Part shown: piece after piece, positions 1 through 13,300 of the stretch
Numbering within the stretch: the first letter of the stretch is position 1
Layout of the letters: every line of letters starts with the position of its first letter
Source: Acanthopleura granulata
Lineage: Eukaryota; Mollusca; Polyplacophora; Chitonida; Chitonidae
Length of the DNA: 64,000 bases
Direction of reading: 5' to 3'
NCBI GenBank assembly: GCA_016165875.1
Contig: JABBOT010000080.1
Span: 8,042,172 to 8,106,171 of the forward strand
Notes under the pieces: generated by a model
Seen by the model: the letters and a program-made list of their open reading frames with translations, nothing else
Databases searched by the model: none
What the model was told of the DNA's origin: nothing
Translations under genes and position numbers: made by a program

Positions 1-1287
1 GTCGGGAACCAAGCCTGGTTTGAGCATGTAGAGGTTTGAAAAGTCGTGAGACGGCACGGACCCACGGTAACGGCTAAAATATTCCACTTTTCCCCTATCG
101 TGTTGGCAGAAGAGTAATTGTGTATCTACTTTGATATGCACTGAATAGTGTTTCAACCTGCTTTTCTCTGAAAGCTATGTTTGTCTGACATACAGAACGT
201 TTGGCGTACAACAAGGCACCTCCGAACGAAGGCTCAGTGGGTGCAGCCATCTTGAATAGTAATGACCTTACGTCAGAAATTATTTGTCAAAATGTCAAAA
301 TTATTAAGTTCAAAATTGATACTGCTCGTGTGAATTGGCCCTGTTTTTCCATTAATGATGAAAATATTTTATTTCAATTTGAAAATCAGACCAAGCTCAC
401 CTTTAGGGGAAGGTGGCCACTCAATACACACAAGCCTAGATTCGATCGTTCTTGATATAAACCTGAAGTTAGACGAAATGGGTCACAATTGTGTGGTCCA
501 TGAAACCTTCCATATCCTTAAAAACATTTAATTTTACTGTAAAAAAAAATTGAAAAATCAGTGAGGGTATTTTCAGATATAGTATTTAATGGCCTTCTTA
601 CTTACCCAAACTTCATTTTTCGCCCTTTCTGTCCCTTTAAGCCATGCTATTCATCACCATGTCTATAAGATATCGTTGCCTGCACCTCTTGGTTCCGATA
701 AGCTTTGAGATGTATAATAGCGGACATCTGATCATGATTATGTAGGCAGATGTCTGACGTTCTGGTTTAACAAGGGTGCACTCCACGCGAGATAAATTCC
801 TATTTCTCATGATTAGATTTACCCTTCCCAGGGTGACTGCTGGAAATCCCCGCAGCTGCTAAGTTTCATCTACTCACTTAGGGACTGACAGAGCTATAAT
901 ACAGCCTGTCGTGTCGTAATTATGCCCACCTATATTCCTGCGGCAGGCGAAAGCTCCGGGGACAACCGCATGCTCACAGAGAGACCACGTCCGGTACAGG
1001 GGGATGCACAGCAAGCACGATCGATCTCAACTCTCTTGGCTTAACGCTAAGGCTACTGCTACGGAGACGCTCTGAGATGTGATTAATTGACTCAAGGATC
1101 TTTCGGTTTACGTTGGAATCCTGGATCATCGATATTAAGGAGGGAATACATCAAACGAACATTACTATAATGGACATGAGTCCGGTTTGCTTTTTTAGTG
1201 CTTGCACTGAAAAAAACTCTAATCGGAGTTTTGGGGAGGGCTGTCGTGTAAACGCCACTCAAATTAAAGGAGGTTTTTAACATTCCG

Positions 1288-1288
<1 letters not shown>

Positions 1289-1329
<41 letters not shown>

Positions 1330-1338
1330 TATATATGT
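1289..1338. repeat. (TA)n microsatellite
   Basis: Uninterrupted TA dinucleotides with one TAATA interruption near the right end. Confidence 0.9.
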
Positions 1339-2589
1339 TAACTTTTTCGCAAGATATACTTTCTTGAAAAAACTCTACTATGAAAGACTTCTGAGTTTGG
1401 ACATTTCGCGTGGATTGCTTCTTTTGTAATTCAAGTTTGTAAAACCGAATTTCCAGAAAATAAATAAATCAGTTGTAGTGCAAATGATAATCCTTCGTCT
1501 GTAGTATCGATAGCAACAAGGTTTAATTTTTGCGACTTTTTTGTTGTTGTTCTTGTCGTTGTTGAAACTACAAGGCTCAGAAAGATACAGAAACAAGCTA
1601 CTCATGTGGAGTAGCCATATTTTGAATTTATATTAAAATAGACCTGTGATCCGTTTACTAATTATAAGGCAGAATCCCGGGAAAACACCTAATGCCACTG
1701 ATTACATACCACTGGAGAACTTACACAACGCTCTCTTGTAGCTCGATGATAAACGTCGGGAGCGCAAAGTCGTGCGAAATTGCTGCGCAGTATTACACCC
1801 AAATACTGAAGAGGTCAAGATCCAAACTACTTGTGCTCGCAACATGGCGGCTTCTAACAATTTCTGTCATTATTTGTGTTGAAGACCACGGCATGGAGAA
1901 TACAACCAGAGCAGCAACGACAGTGCGATATATATGGTTGGCAAACGCTTAAGCACTGAAATCGTATCTCTTTTCAAGTTATCTCAGTTACGGTATTATT
2001 CTAACTTTTCATAGAAATGCTCAAATAACATCAGTTTACCTCCCCAACCCACCCTCTTCTCACCCCACACACACACTTTGCACCATAGATTAAACAGAAT
2101 TAGGTAAAGGAATACAGGGATGGTAATAGCAATTTAGACTTCCCTGGCCTACAGAATTACTCAAAATGCTGTGTTGTCGTCACATTTAAGTAATAATCAC
2201 AATCAAAAGAAGTCTTGAAAACCATTACTCACTTTAAAAACTTCGTAATAAAAAGTCAGGAACACAATCAACAGAAATCATAAATCAAAAAAAAAAATTT
2301 TTTGAGTTATGACTTCGTTAGCAGATGACAGTAAAGTCTTTTTAAACTGAACTCTTAACGGTTCTTTCAAATGTTCACCAAAGTATGTACAGAGGTTAAT
2401 GGAAGAAAACATCATATCGCATACTCTTTTAGGAATCGTTTCAAAATTTTAAACACATATAAATGTGCATATGTATGTATGCAGTAGAGTATGTTAATCG
2501 TTCAGCAGCATGATTGTTGTTGCCAAAAAAATACGATATTATCAAAATGCATATAGCTATATTATCTTGGGTCATAAATCCACTGTACT

Positions 2590-2715
2590 CTCCGGGAAGG
2601 TCCGCCAGCAACCTGTGGATGGTCGACGGTTTCCTCCCACCATAATGCTGACCGCCGTCGTATAAATGAAGCATTCTTGAGTACGGCGTAAAACACCAAT
2701 GAAATAAATAAATAA
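2590..2715 (+). mobile_element. SINE-A, 5'-truncated
   Basis: GGGAAGGTCCGCCAGCAACC to TTGAGTACGGCGTAAAACAC and an (AAAT)n tail. Confidence 0.8.
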
Positions 2716-4231
2716 GTCATCCACTGTATAGCCGATGTGATAAGCCTTTATACAATCCATTCTAGATATGCCACCTTTTTGTATTGCTATCGTTCTGCGT
2801 CATATTTCTCCTTTTCCTTGTCCTCAATACCTGAAGGAATACACAGATCCGAGCTCTCAGTCATTTTGTGGTCAACAAGATCGCTGAAATATGTTTACCG
2901 GGTAGACGTCGTTTCTATCCGCCATTTTGAAGGTATTCATCTCGACTTGGTGGCTTTATGATGATGTAATATGATTGATCTGTAAAGCCCAGTGATGATC
3001 TAATTAAGCGAGAGATTTATGATAATGAATATACGTGTTTCTACCGCGGTTTTTTTTAAACGAAGCTGTATTGGTCGGGGATCCTCCCGTACCTCTTATC
3101 AATTGACAAATGCGTCACATGATCTACATAAAGTCAGCCACAATATATACATGTAAACAGAGAATAGAAGAAGTAAGCCATAGATATCACAGAAAAATAT
3201 TTTTTAAAAATTCAGTGGCGTTTTAAAGCCGAGAAGACGGATCCAACTTTGAGAGGAAAACATTATCAAACACTTTACTCAGAGTAGACAAGTTATAGAA
3301 GCCCCGAAGGACTTGGCCAATTGCCAGGCCTTAAAACATCACGTCATAAGCGACGTCACATTGCTCCAGCTTTTGATTCTTATGGTGAATGGGCAGACAT
3401 CGGAGCAATAATTCGGAATTTAAGGTTATTTTAAGATTAGAATTGAAATATATAGATCCAACTGGATGGTCATGGATTCACGTGGAATTTACAACGGCTA
3501 CCAGTGTTACACTGCTTACGTATTGGACAGGAGGCTGCAGTGATTTGTCTTGTCGAGTTGGCAAGAAAACCGCCTCGGAGCAGCCACTGCCTAAGAATGA
3601 AAAGGCTTCCTGGCACAATTTCTCCTTACCTGAAAGCGAAGCGAGATTTATAACGTAAAAACTTCCCAGTTTCGACAGAAAAGTTCCAAATACCCTGCTG
3701 TGTTCGGAATATTCCCTGATATCTCCAGTCAGCTAACATTGACACCCATGCAGAGGCGAAGCTACAAGTAGGGCTGTTTGAAAGCAAAATAAAGGTGAAC
3801 CTCTTGAGCTGGGTATCTGGCGTTTTGGTTTTATTTCATATTTTTTAAATTTTCACCAGATCACGTACACATTGGCATGTAGTTTTATAACAGTTTTTTA
3901 TTCATTTATTACCAATGGTGTATTAGAGCGCTCTAGCAATGTGACGTCACTTCAGATGGCTAACATGGCAAAAAGGGTGTCACCAACGAGTAGCTAAGCA
4001 GTGACGATCATATGCAATTTATTCTGCTGATAACCGTTGTGGACTTTTTAAAATATTTTTAGAACAAATCTGGAAAACTCCTTTGGGAATTAATTCAGGT
4101 TTATTTGCTGATTTTATCTACACTTTAAGTATCGTTAATTTAGAATAAACTATCTGTCACATGTTTAATCTGTATCGAATTCACGCTCAATTAAGTGTCA
4201 CAATGCCTCTTCACTCCCTGTTTCTTTACAG

Positions 4232-4360
4232 ATAAATTAGAAACAGCCATTCGGGACTTGATCGATATGATTTTGTCACAAAGGATGAACGCCACCCGTG
4301 TCCTGGGTAATCGATTAGTGCTCCGCGAAGCAGACGTTCTGGAAACTCGGAAACGCACAG
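4232..4360 (+). CDS. Coiled-coil gene, first exon found
   Basis: The acceptor is TTTCTTTACAG and the donor is CACAG|GTTTGT. The exon is 129 bp, with two leading bases finishing a split codon and one trailing base. It encodes 42 whole residues (KLETAIRDLIDM... to ...LETRKRT), clearly helical and charged. No initiator is likely here; the internal ATG codons are not near its start. Confidence 0.68.
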
Positions 4361-7300
4361 GTTTGTTTGAATGATGGATTTACATATTGCATGGCGGCAA
4401 ACAATTCCACACATACCACGCAGAGTGTAATATATTTTCAAGTGAGGGCGTGTTCATTTCCTTCAGTTGGGTTCATTTAAGGTAATTTTGTCTGTAACTT
4501 GAAGGAAAAAGCAACATGCATTATCGCTTTTGTTTTTTTTTTTTTCATTTATTTATTCCTTTGATTGATGTTTTACGACATATCCAGGAGCATTTCACTT
4601 ATACGACAACGGCCAGTATTGTGATGAGAAATATCGGGGAAAAAATCCTTATATTAAAGTGGCTTATATCTGCATGTGAATGGAAATTTTCAATTTTAAT
4701 ATATCTGTTTCCGTCAGAGTCGATTCAGCTGGACTTGGACGAAAAAATGGAGGACCTAAAGCGGTTGAAACGAAAAATTGACGCTGCATCAAATACAGAC
4801 TTTAGACTCAGGGTAAGCAGTCCAGGAATCAAAAGATACTTTCGAACCTAAGTCATCTATTTAAATATACAAGTGTATATACTCAGAATATTAGTTCTTT
4901 CTGTGATGCAATACAAAAGACTACACAATAGAGGTTAAAACCAGAGCAAATAGTTTGCAAATAGTCATATCTGGCCGAGAGAGTTAGCGCGCTACTGCAG
5001 CCTAATGAACCAGATACCTCTCACCTTTGAGACCAGCTGTGAGTTCAAGCCCAGCTTTCGCTGGCTTCCTGTCCGGTCTCCTCTGTGGAAAAAAAGAAAC
5101 ATTTTATTTTATAAAGTTCTAATCTGATTTGAGCGAAATGACGTCATAATGCAAGTTTTGTCAACTGCTACATTCTCACGTCACGCAAGAAGACACGACG
5201 TCATATAAAATGTCATGTACACGATGTCACGCTCTAGGCATGTCTGTGACAGCCTACGGCTGGAAAAAATGCCAAAAATTCTTTAAAGTACACAAAATCA
5301 TGATACTCTTAAAGTATGAATGATAAAAAGAATATTGCACACTGAAGGCTGAATACCATAAATATTGTTCTCGTGAGAGGTGGAAATCATAACCCACTCG
5401 AACAATATCTATGGTCACCAACCTTCACTGTGCAGTATCTTCTATAATTAGTCACACGTAACCGGCGAAATACGGGCTCCTGCCATTTTACCTCGAATAG
5501 GGTTTTATTCCAACTGTCCGTGTAAATGCTCTCATATCCTCTAACCAGGACAATGGCTTAAAACAAAGGCAACAAAAAGTATAACAAAAGTTAGTTATGA
5601 AGATGGGTTCATACAGACCTAAACAGGTGTTGGCATTTTTAATGAAGTGCTTGATAACTGTATTAATCATCTTTTAATATGGTGTCCTTACGGGTACGAG
5701 TAAGCTCTCCTGTCATCTGTACCGTACGCTCTTCAGTATCACAGACGAGACATTCTTTTGTGTGCAAAGTGCGGTCCCATTTATTATTACTATGGAAAGC
5801 TATGCATTGTGGTCTCCTTGTTGTGACCTTGGGGAATAATCCCAAACTCATTCTACCACCACTTTCTCGTTGAGAAGTACATCAGCACTGTGTCGTAATC
5901 AGAAGGAAAACACTGATTTAACACTACTTCTACCTGGCAAAATGGTGAACTATTAACGCGTGACGCGACTGTGGAAAGAAAAGTTTTCTCAGGTGGTAGA
6001 AATATCTTGCCCGTGACTGGTTAAAATTGACAACTTGGCAACCCGTCCGATTTTTCCCCACGTGGGCGTTTTAGCCTCATTTCAACTGCAATGTCTTGGT
6101 TATCCTACATCACAAAAATAAAAAGTGTCGTTTTTGTTTAACTCCGAATGGCATTTTTTTTTGTTTTTTTTTTTTTATACATACATACATTTGGTCTAGT
6201 GTTGTCTTTCCTTTTAAGCAGAATTAGGGGCCTCCGCGACTCGGTGAGCGCGCTATAGCGCAGTGTAATGACCCAGGGGCCTCTCACCAATGCGGTCGCT
6301 GTGAGTTCAAGTCCAGCTCATGCTGGCATCTTCTCCGGCCGTAAGTGAGAAGGTCTGCCAGCAACCTGTTGGATGGTCTTGGGTTTGTGCCCAATTTCCT
6401 CCCACCAAAGTGCTGGCCACCGTCATATTAGTGAAATATTCTTGAGTACGGCTTAAAAAACCAATCAAATAAATAATAAATAAATAAATTTAAGCAGAAT
6501 TAGGTGTGAAAAGGAGCAGTTATGTTATCTGCAATTTATCAGATGTTAGTTGTCTGACTTAACTAAAATTATTTATAATATAAATTGTTGGAATTTGGCA
6601 TTAGGGATTCATTTAACTTAAACAATTCGACTGAGATTGAAGCTAAGGCCTATTATGTGAAAGTTGCCCTAGGGTCGTCGAAGTACTTGTATAGTTACTG
6701 GAAGTTTACTACCATGTTAACCACAACGACAGATATTTCGTCGCCATGCCAGTTACCTGCCAGTAAAGTTCTAAGAGGGCTTTGTCCTATACATTTTATC
6801 AGCTTGACTTTCTCCCAAATTGTAAGAAGACTTACCATTTGCTCAAATTTATAAAGCAAGCGAATTGATTGTGGTAACTGTGTAGAGTTTATAAAACATT
6901 TCATTTTGTAAATTATGACTTGGGGTTTCCCACACCAAGGAACAAAAAGAAAGTATCTTAAATGGATGAAAACGAGTATTTACTTTGTTTCTCTTTTTTC
7001 AGGAAGAAATCAAATGTGATCTTCGGAAAACGAACTCCTTGGTGTCCACATATATGGAAGAAATAGAGACCTTGCACAAGGAAAAAATTATTCAACTGAA
7101 ATCTCTTCGTCAAGGTTTGTTGATTATGCCTATACGTAGGCTATAACAGTTGCGACCAAAGCGCAACTGAGATAAATATTTTTGATAAAGACAGCTTATG
7201 AATTAGCATGGGACAAGACTTGAAAGTACTGATTTAACTGAGCCGCCAAGAACATTCCTTGCATGTTTCCATTTTCAATGAACATTGCTGACGCCTTTTC

Positions 7301-10300
7301 TTTTCATGAATCCGTCCAAATTTCTTATATACATGTTTCTTTCTTTGGTACTTTGTGTTGAAGGTTGTTTTAGAAACTATTTATTTATTTGATTTATTTA
7401 TTTGATTGGTGTGTTACGCCGTACTCAAGAATATTTCACTTATACAACGGCAGACAGCATTATGGTGGGAGGAAACCGGGCAGAGCCAGGGGGGAACCAA
7501 CGACTTTACGCACGTTGCTGGCAGACCTTCCCACGAACAGCCGGAGAGGAAGCCAGGATAAGCTGAAACTCACAGCGACCGCATTGGTGGGAGGCTTCTG
7601 GGTTATGCCCAGAGCTAACGCGTTGACCGACTGAGCCACGGATAGAAACTATTCGATTACAGACCTGGGACGCCCATTTTCATTGCTGGCTGGTAAGAAA
7701 CTGACTGCTTCGACGCCTAAATTCCTTGAGTATACTATGTCGTAAAATAGGTGACGATTCTATCGCAATATAGTATATCATACAATGTCATGACTTTAAT
7801 GTTGGCTATTTAGGGCCATGTATGTTATATGACACTTTATAGAGCGCATCCGTCGCTGTGAGTTCATGTCCTGGCTTCCTCACATGCTGTCTTCCATCGT
7901 ACCTATGAAGGTCGGCCAGCAAACTGCGGATGGTTGTGGGTTTCTCGCGGGCTGCGCCGGGTTTCATCCCATCATAATGCTGGCCGGCGAGTACTCAAAA
8001 GTATTTAACTTATACGACGGCGGCCATCATTATGGTAGGAGGAAGCCGGGTAGAGCCCGGGGAAGCCCACGACCATACGCAGATTCCTGGCAGACCTTTC
8101 CACGTACGGCCGGAGAAGAAGCCAGCATGAGCTGAACTTGAACTCTGAGCGACCGCATTGGTGGAAGGCTTCTGAGTTATTGTACTGCGCTAGCGCGCTA
8201 ACCGACTGAGCCAAGGAGGCCCCCCAATATAAATAAATATTTATTGGCCGGAGAGGAAGCCAGCATGAGCTGGACATGAACTCACAGCGACGGCATTGGT
8301 GGGAGGCTTCTAGGTCATTGCGCTGCGCTAGCGCGCTAACCGACGGAGCCACGGAGGCCCTCAGAAAGTCAGAATGCTTAGCCTTACATTAACCAAGGTG
8401 TTAAATACTAGTATGAAAAACATATACATATTATGGTAATAACCTATAAGTGAGCGTAATTGATGAGACTACTATCTATATTGTAGACTGTTGAAGCGCC
8501 AAGCAAAATAGTGCCCAAATCCATTTTCATTTATGTTTTTAGTACTTTTTTGCACGGCATACAATAGGATAAAATAGTTGTGTCTATTAGGACCAAATGT
8601 CAGTGGTGTGATGTCATATCACTTTCGTCTTAAGACTTTTGTTTACTTTTCTGAGGAATATTTTGAAAATGTAGTTACTGGGAAATTACTATAAAATCAT
8701 CTTCAGACCATTCTTTTAGATTTAATGTATTTTCGGGTGCTGAAAATGCTGTTAGAAACCTTTGAAAAAATATAGACAGTTCACGAAAATATTTGCGTTT
8801 ATGCCTTTTTTAAGTTAAGACATTTCAGAAAACGAATATCTGTTGTATTTCGTGTAAGGTAATAATTTTTTTTTACCCTCAGTACACTTGACGAATAAGT
8901 GTATAGGTTTGCCGCCATCGATTTTGTTGTACTGAAGAACTATGCTTTAGAGAGTGCACGTAGTCTAAATTAACATGTGCTGTTAGGGGGATCTATAAGT
9001 CTCTCTTTATCTTGAAAATACCAGTTGACTGATTAGAGTTTTCAGACCTCAGCGCCTGCGTGTGCCTAATTCAGCTCCGAGATTGCCTATCAGGTGTGCA
9101 GCTCCCCAGGGAAATCTTGTTTGCCTGTATTTTTTCTCATCAAAGGCCCCGTGAGAGAGGATGAAGGATTAGTCGAGGAACGGTTGCTTTAACGTAGCCA
9201 ATGCGTGACGATTCGGACTTTTTGGCGAATTAGTGGGCGGGTTACAGCGTGGTTAGGGGCTAAGGCGGATTTCTGATTATCCTTGATCTCAAATAGCTTC
9301 GAAAATCGCAAGAAAGCCACCCAATCCGGTGCATAAAATGAATCTTAGTCTCCCGCGATTCTGTAGGTCTCACGGACGGTTTCAGGATGGTCGAATATGC
9401 CTACCGTTCTGGACAGAATGGTTAGACGAATATACGGAAGATCGATGAGTTACATTCGCATTGGACGACTTGATTTAGTTAATGAGAGCATGTTATTACC
9501 AGTGCCCTGACGCCATTAATACTCTCTAATAAGCGCCATCTGTAACCTTGGCTCCCTAAGGCTCTGTGCTGGGCTTCCAGGCTAACTCCCTGTCCTTAAT
9601 TTATCCTCCAAAAGCAAGACGTCAATAAGGAAATCCTTCAATCCAAAGACGTTACTATACTGCAAAGGTGCAAAAATAAATTCGTTCTACCAATTAGCAG
9701 CGTGGTTAATAATATGAACTGAATTTCATTTAACTTTTCTTTCCGGTGTTTTGTGGAGCTTTTGGTGATGCCTAGTTACAGTTACGAGCACGCAGCTGCC
9801 ATGGCAACGTAAGGGTTACAGTGCTGGTTGTCATGGTAGGTACATGTGTGTAACTCCACGAGGAAATCGTGACTTTGGCCTTCGGATGGAAAAGAAGCTT
9901 CCTTGTATTTGAAAAATTTCAATGACAGCACGACAACAAAGAAATTCACATTTATACACAGAGAAACAGTCAACGGTTTCATTGATGGCGGAAAGACGCA
10001 AGGGAATGTTCCATGCTAAAGAATGAAATCAGTGTCCAAACGTACCTTGCTAGTTCATAACTTGTGGTTAAAGGTGAAGTTGAAGGCGTTGAATGCTGTA
10101 TCAGGACGGATTCATGCAAAGAGAAACAGCTTTCAATGAAAGACGCAAGGGAATGTTCTCGGCGAAAGAATTAAATCAGTATCTAAATGTATCGTATTAG
10201 TTCTTAAGTTGTCGTTACAGGTAGAGTTGAAGGCGTTGACTGCATTATCCGTAACACACTACTCTTTGAATGAATAACGTTTTTCTTATTTTCACTGGGT

Positions 10301-13300
10301 TTTTTTTTCAGATTTCTGTAACCTTTGCCTGCCAAACGAAGGCCATAACTCCAAGGAGGAAATGTCCAAACTCTCCACGGCTGTGGAACAGCTCGAGTCC
10401 AGCACATACAGACATGCCTTACGACGAAAGGTACTGTATTCCTTCTTTCCGTTGGTCTTTGAAAGATACAGGAAAAGGAACTCTAAGTCGAACATTATGG
10501 TTAGGCCCAGTTAGGGACATATTCTATATCGGCTAATAACCCTTCTAATGCATGGATATATTCGGAAATGTCGCCATCGTTGAATTTACTGGAAGCACCC
10601 CAAACCGAGCTCCCCATGTTCCGCACAGCCTTAGTATAGCTTAATTTGCTTATAATTACCGAGGCAAATCACGCCGGAGAGATACGTAGTCATGGTAGTG
10701 AAAATCTGCTTATGCTACGATCGCTTTGTGAACGTGGGTCGCTTGCAGAAAGGGGCTATGGCCCACATTTTAAATTATTTTGAACCCCAAAACTAACGTT
10801 TAGTAGACATACTAACCTTAGATTGACTCGGCTTGGAAAGACGTGCAATTTACTTGTCTCCAAAACATGTTATGAGAAGATTATTTTAGGTGGTGATACC
10901 CTTATCTGATGAATCGTGATGATGTAAAACTCTTTTGAAAATGAAGGCAAGAAATTATTATTGACTGTAGATGTCCATTTACACAGCCGACGTTTATGTA
11001 TGTGCATATTTTGGCCTATGATCGCGATCCTAACTTCGAAAAGGTACAATCACCTTACAATATCTTTGAACGTGGGAAGGTCTGCCAGCAACCTGCAGAT
11101 GGTCGCTGGTTTCGCTCTGTCCGGTTTCCTTCCACCATAATGCTGGCCGCTGTCGTATAAGTGAAATATTCTTGAGTGCGGCGTAAAAACACCAATCAAA
11201 TAAATAAATAAATACAATTCCTTTGTTCAGGCGGTGTAACTTATTTTACAATGGATTGTCAGGTCAAGTGTGGACTTAAAAATCGAGTGTACCGCGATGT
11301 CTTTGTGCAAGCGCGCCCAGGGCCCAGGATTTACAATGTAGTCTCGGACATGACACGCGCTTGGCCTGACCGCTGGTCACTCCTTGAGGAGGGGGGACAC
11401 TCAGTAGGGTTAGCCAGCGCAGTGAAATTGTGACATTTTACAACAATTAAGATCAAAAGAGCAGATTATTTAATGCCTCTTTGATCACACTGTATTAAGT
11501 AAAAATTTAACCTTAAAAAAGACATGGTTAAAAAAGAAGCTTACCTCCCATCCCACTTTCTCCCCCCAAAACTCGATTTAACTTATCCTAGCGTGTAGTT
11601 TTCTTGGAAGGTTGCTCAGTAAACAAGAAAAGGGCTCACTTGGTATTGGTCAATTAATTATCAGTTTTCAGTCACCACCACAAAGGAAGTAAATTATTTC
11701 AAATCACGATGAAACTTTCCCAAGGGAATTCCGAGTTGTTTTTTAACACGCTTCCAAAAAACAGATAAATAAACACAACATAACTTAAATTGGTGTTTAA
11801 CATGAGTCCCGAGTTGTTGTATTTTTTTGTATATTAAAAAATACAAATTTTTTTAACCATGTTCACAGATCCATAGAATATAAACTGTCAAAGCCCAATA
11901 ATTAACTTTTGATAAATAAGGGTGAGTCTAAGTCTTCTACCGCACCTTGTTATTGCACATTGGATATAAGGGACAAAGCCAACAGATCTTGGAGTTGACT
12001 TTACCTTGGGCAAACGCCCGATGTACGTGATCATGCATCGATCTAACGTCACGAAATTAGACATCTCTCAGTAGATCCATTCGTCTGTTCAACAGGTATC
12101 TGATTACCGACTGGCCTCCAGTGACCTCAATGACGAAGTCGGCTTCCTCATTGAACAGAAAGCAGAGATGGTCGAGAAAATCGAATGTATAGAAAATGCC
12201 CTGGATTCTTTGATACTTGCTCCGAAACCGTCGGACCTCCATCAACCTGCCGTCCAGGAAAGCAAATACGAGTTACCTCCGCTGAACAAGTGGACTTACC
12301 CGAGAGGGGATGAGTTGTTAGATATTGTTGAACCGGACCGGGAAGTGACGCCGAAAGCGAGTCTCTCCAGCGAGCAGTCAGTGCCCATGCTTAAGCAAGA
12401 CGAAATCGACAAACTGGTAGAACTTAGTACAAATCTTCTATGCAAAAATTCAAAACGCGGAATTAAAGACTTCAAGAAATCTTCCTTTCCAAGTCTGACG
12501 AGGCTATTACGGAACAAACTGCACAAACAGGACTCGACGTCAAAACAAGACACTGACCTCTTGAAAAACGATCCGAAAGAAGACAGTTCCTCGGTGTTGA
12601 CGTTTCATTGCGAAGAACTGCACGAAGTGATTAGAGAAAGTGTGAGCGATATCGAGGCTCTGCCCTCTCGCCCGGGGTCACAGAGAGCAAGTTTGACTGA
12701 GATTCCCACAATAACTGACGGTGATGTCTGTTTCCAAGCTCTTGACGACAGTACGAAAGGTAAACGTTTTGTGAAAGGTACCTTTCAAACCTTGTGCGCA
12801 CATGCTGTATGGCTAAAATTTATATATCTTCTTCTTTTATTATATTTTCTATATTAGATTGCTGTTGCACGTCATATATTGTAGACTATTTCATGGATTT
12901 GGCAGCGTGTGAAATGAGTCGAGAGGGGTTCGACTGTAGCGAGACTAACAATGTCAATGATTTATTTATTTATTTGATTTGTGTTCTACGCCGTACCCAA
13001 GAATATTTCACTTATACGAGAGTGGCCATGATTATGGTTGGAGGGAACCGGGCAGAACCCGGGGGAAAACACCTGGAGGTTAACAATACCAACTAGCCTG
13101 GGAAGACCTCTTATTGTTATATATTACCATATGACCTAAAACTTCCGAAGATATTCATGGACGGACCGCAATCAATTCTGCTAGCAAATTGTCGTGGTGT
13201 GATCAGAAATGACCGCAGACTGTACACCCATGACTTCATCTTTTTACCATGACCGCCTTGGTGGATAGTTGGTTAGAGCTCGGGAAAATGCCATGCCTGG

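Larger units (their letters stand above)
1..4231. other. Region upstream of the first coiled-coil exon found
   Basis: Apart from the TA repeat and one SINE-A copy I see no supported exon. Short frames at 201-455, 1,692-1,952 and 3,389-3,658 have no recognisable content or splice context. The missing 5' exons of the coiled-coil gene may lie here. Weak inverted ends GCGACGTCACATTGCT (3,351) and AGCAATGTGACGTCAC (3,938) could mark another element. Confidence 0.4.

Noticed and set aside
3389..3658. 89-codon + strand frame
   Set aside because: No family, no fit to the phase of the next coiled-coil exon; possibly inside an element with GACGTCACATTGCT inverted ends.
5663..5873. Overlapping short frames on both strands
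   Set aside because: Both fall in the ~500-bp dispersed repeat also present at 21 and 52 kb.
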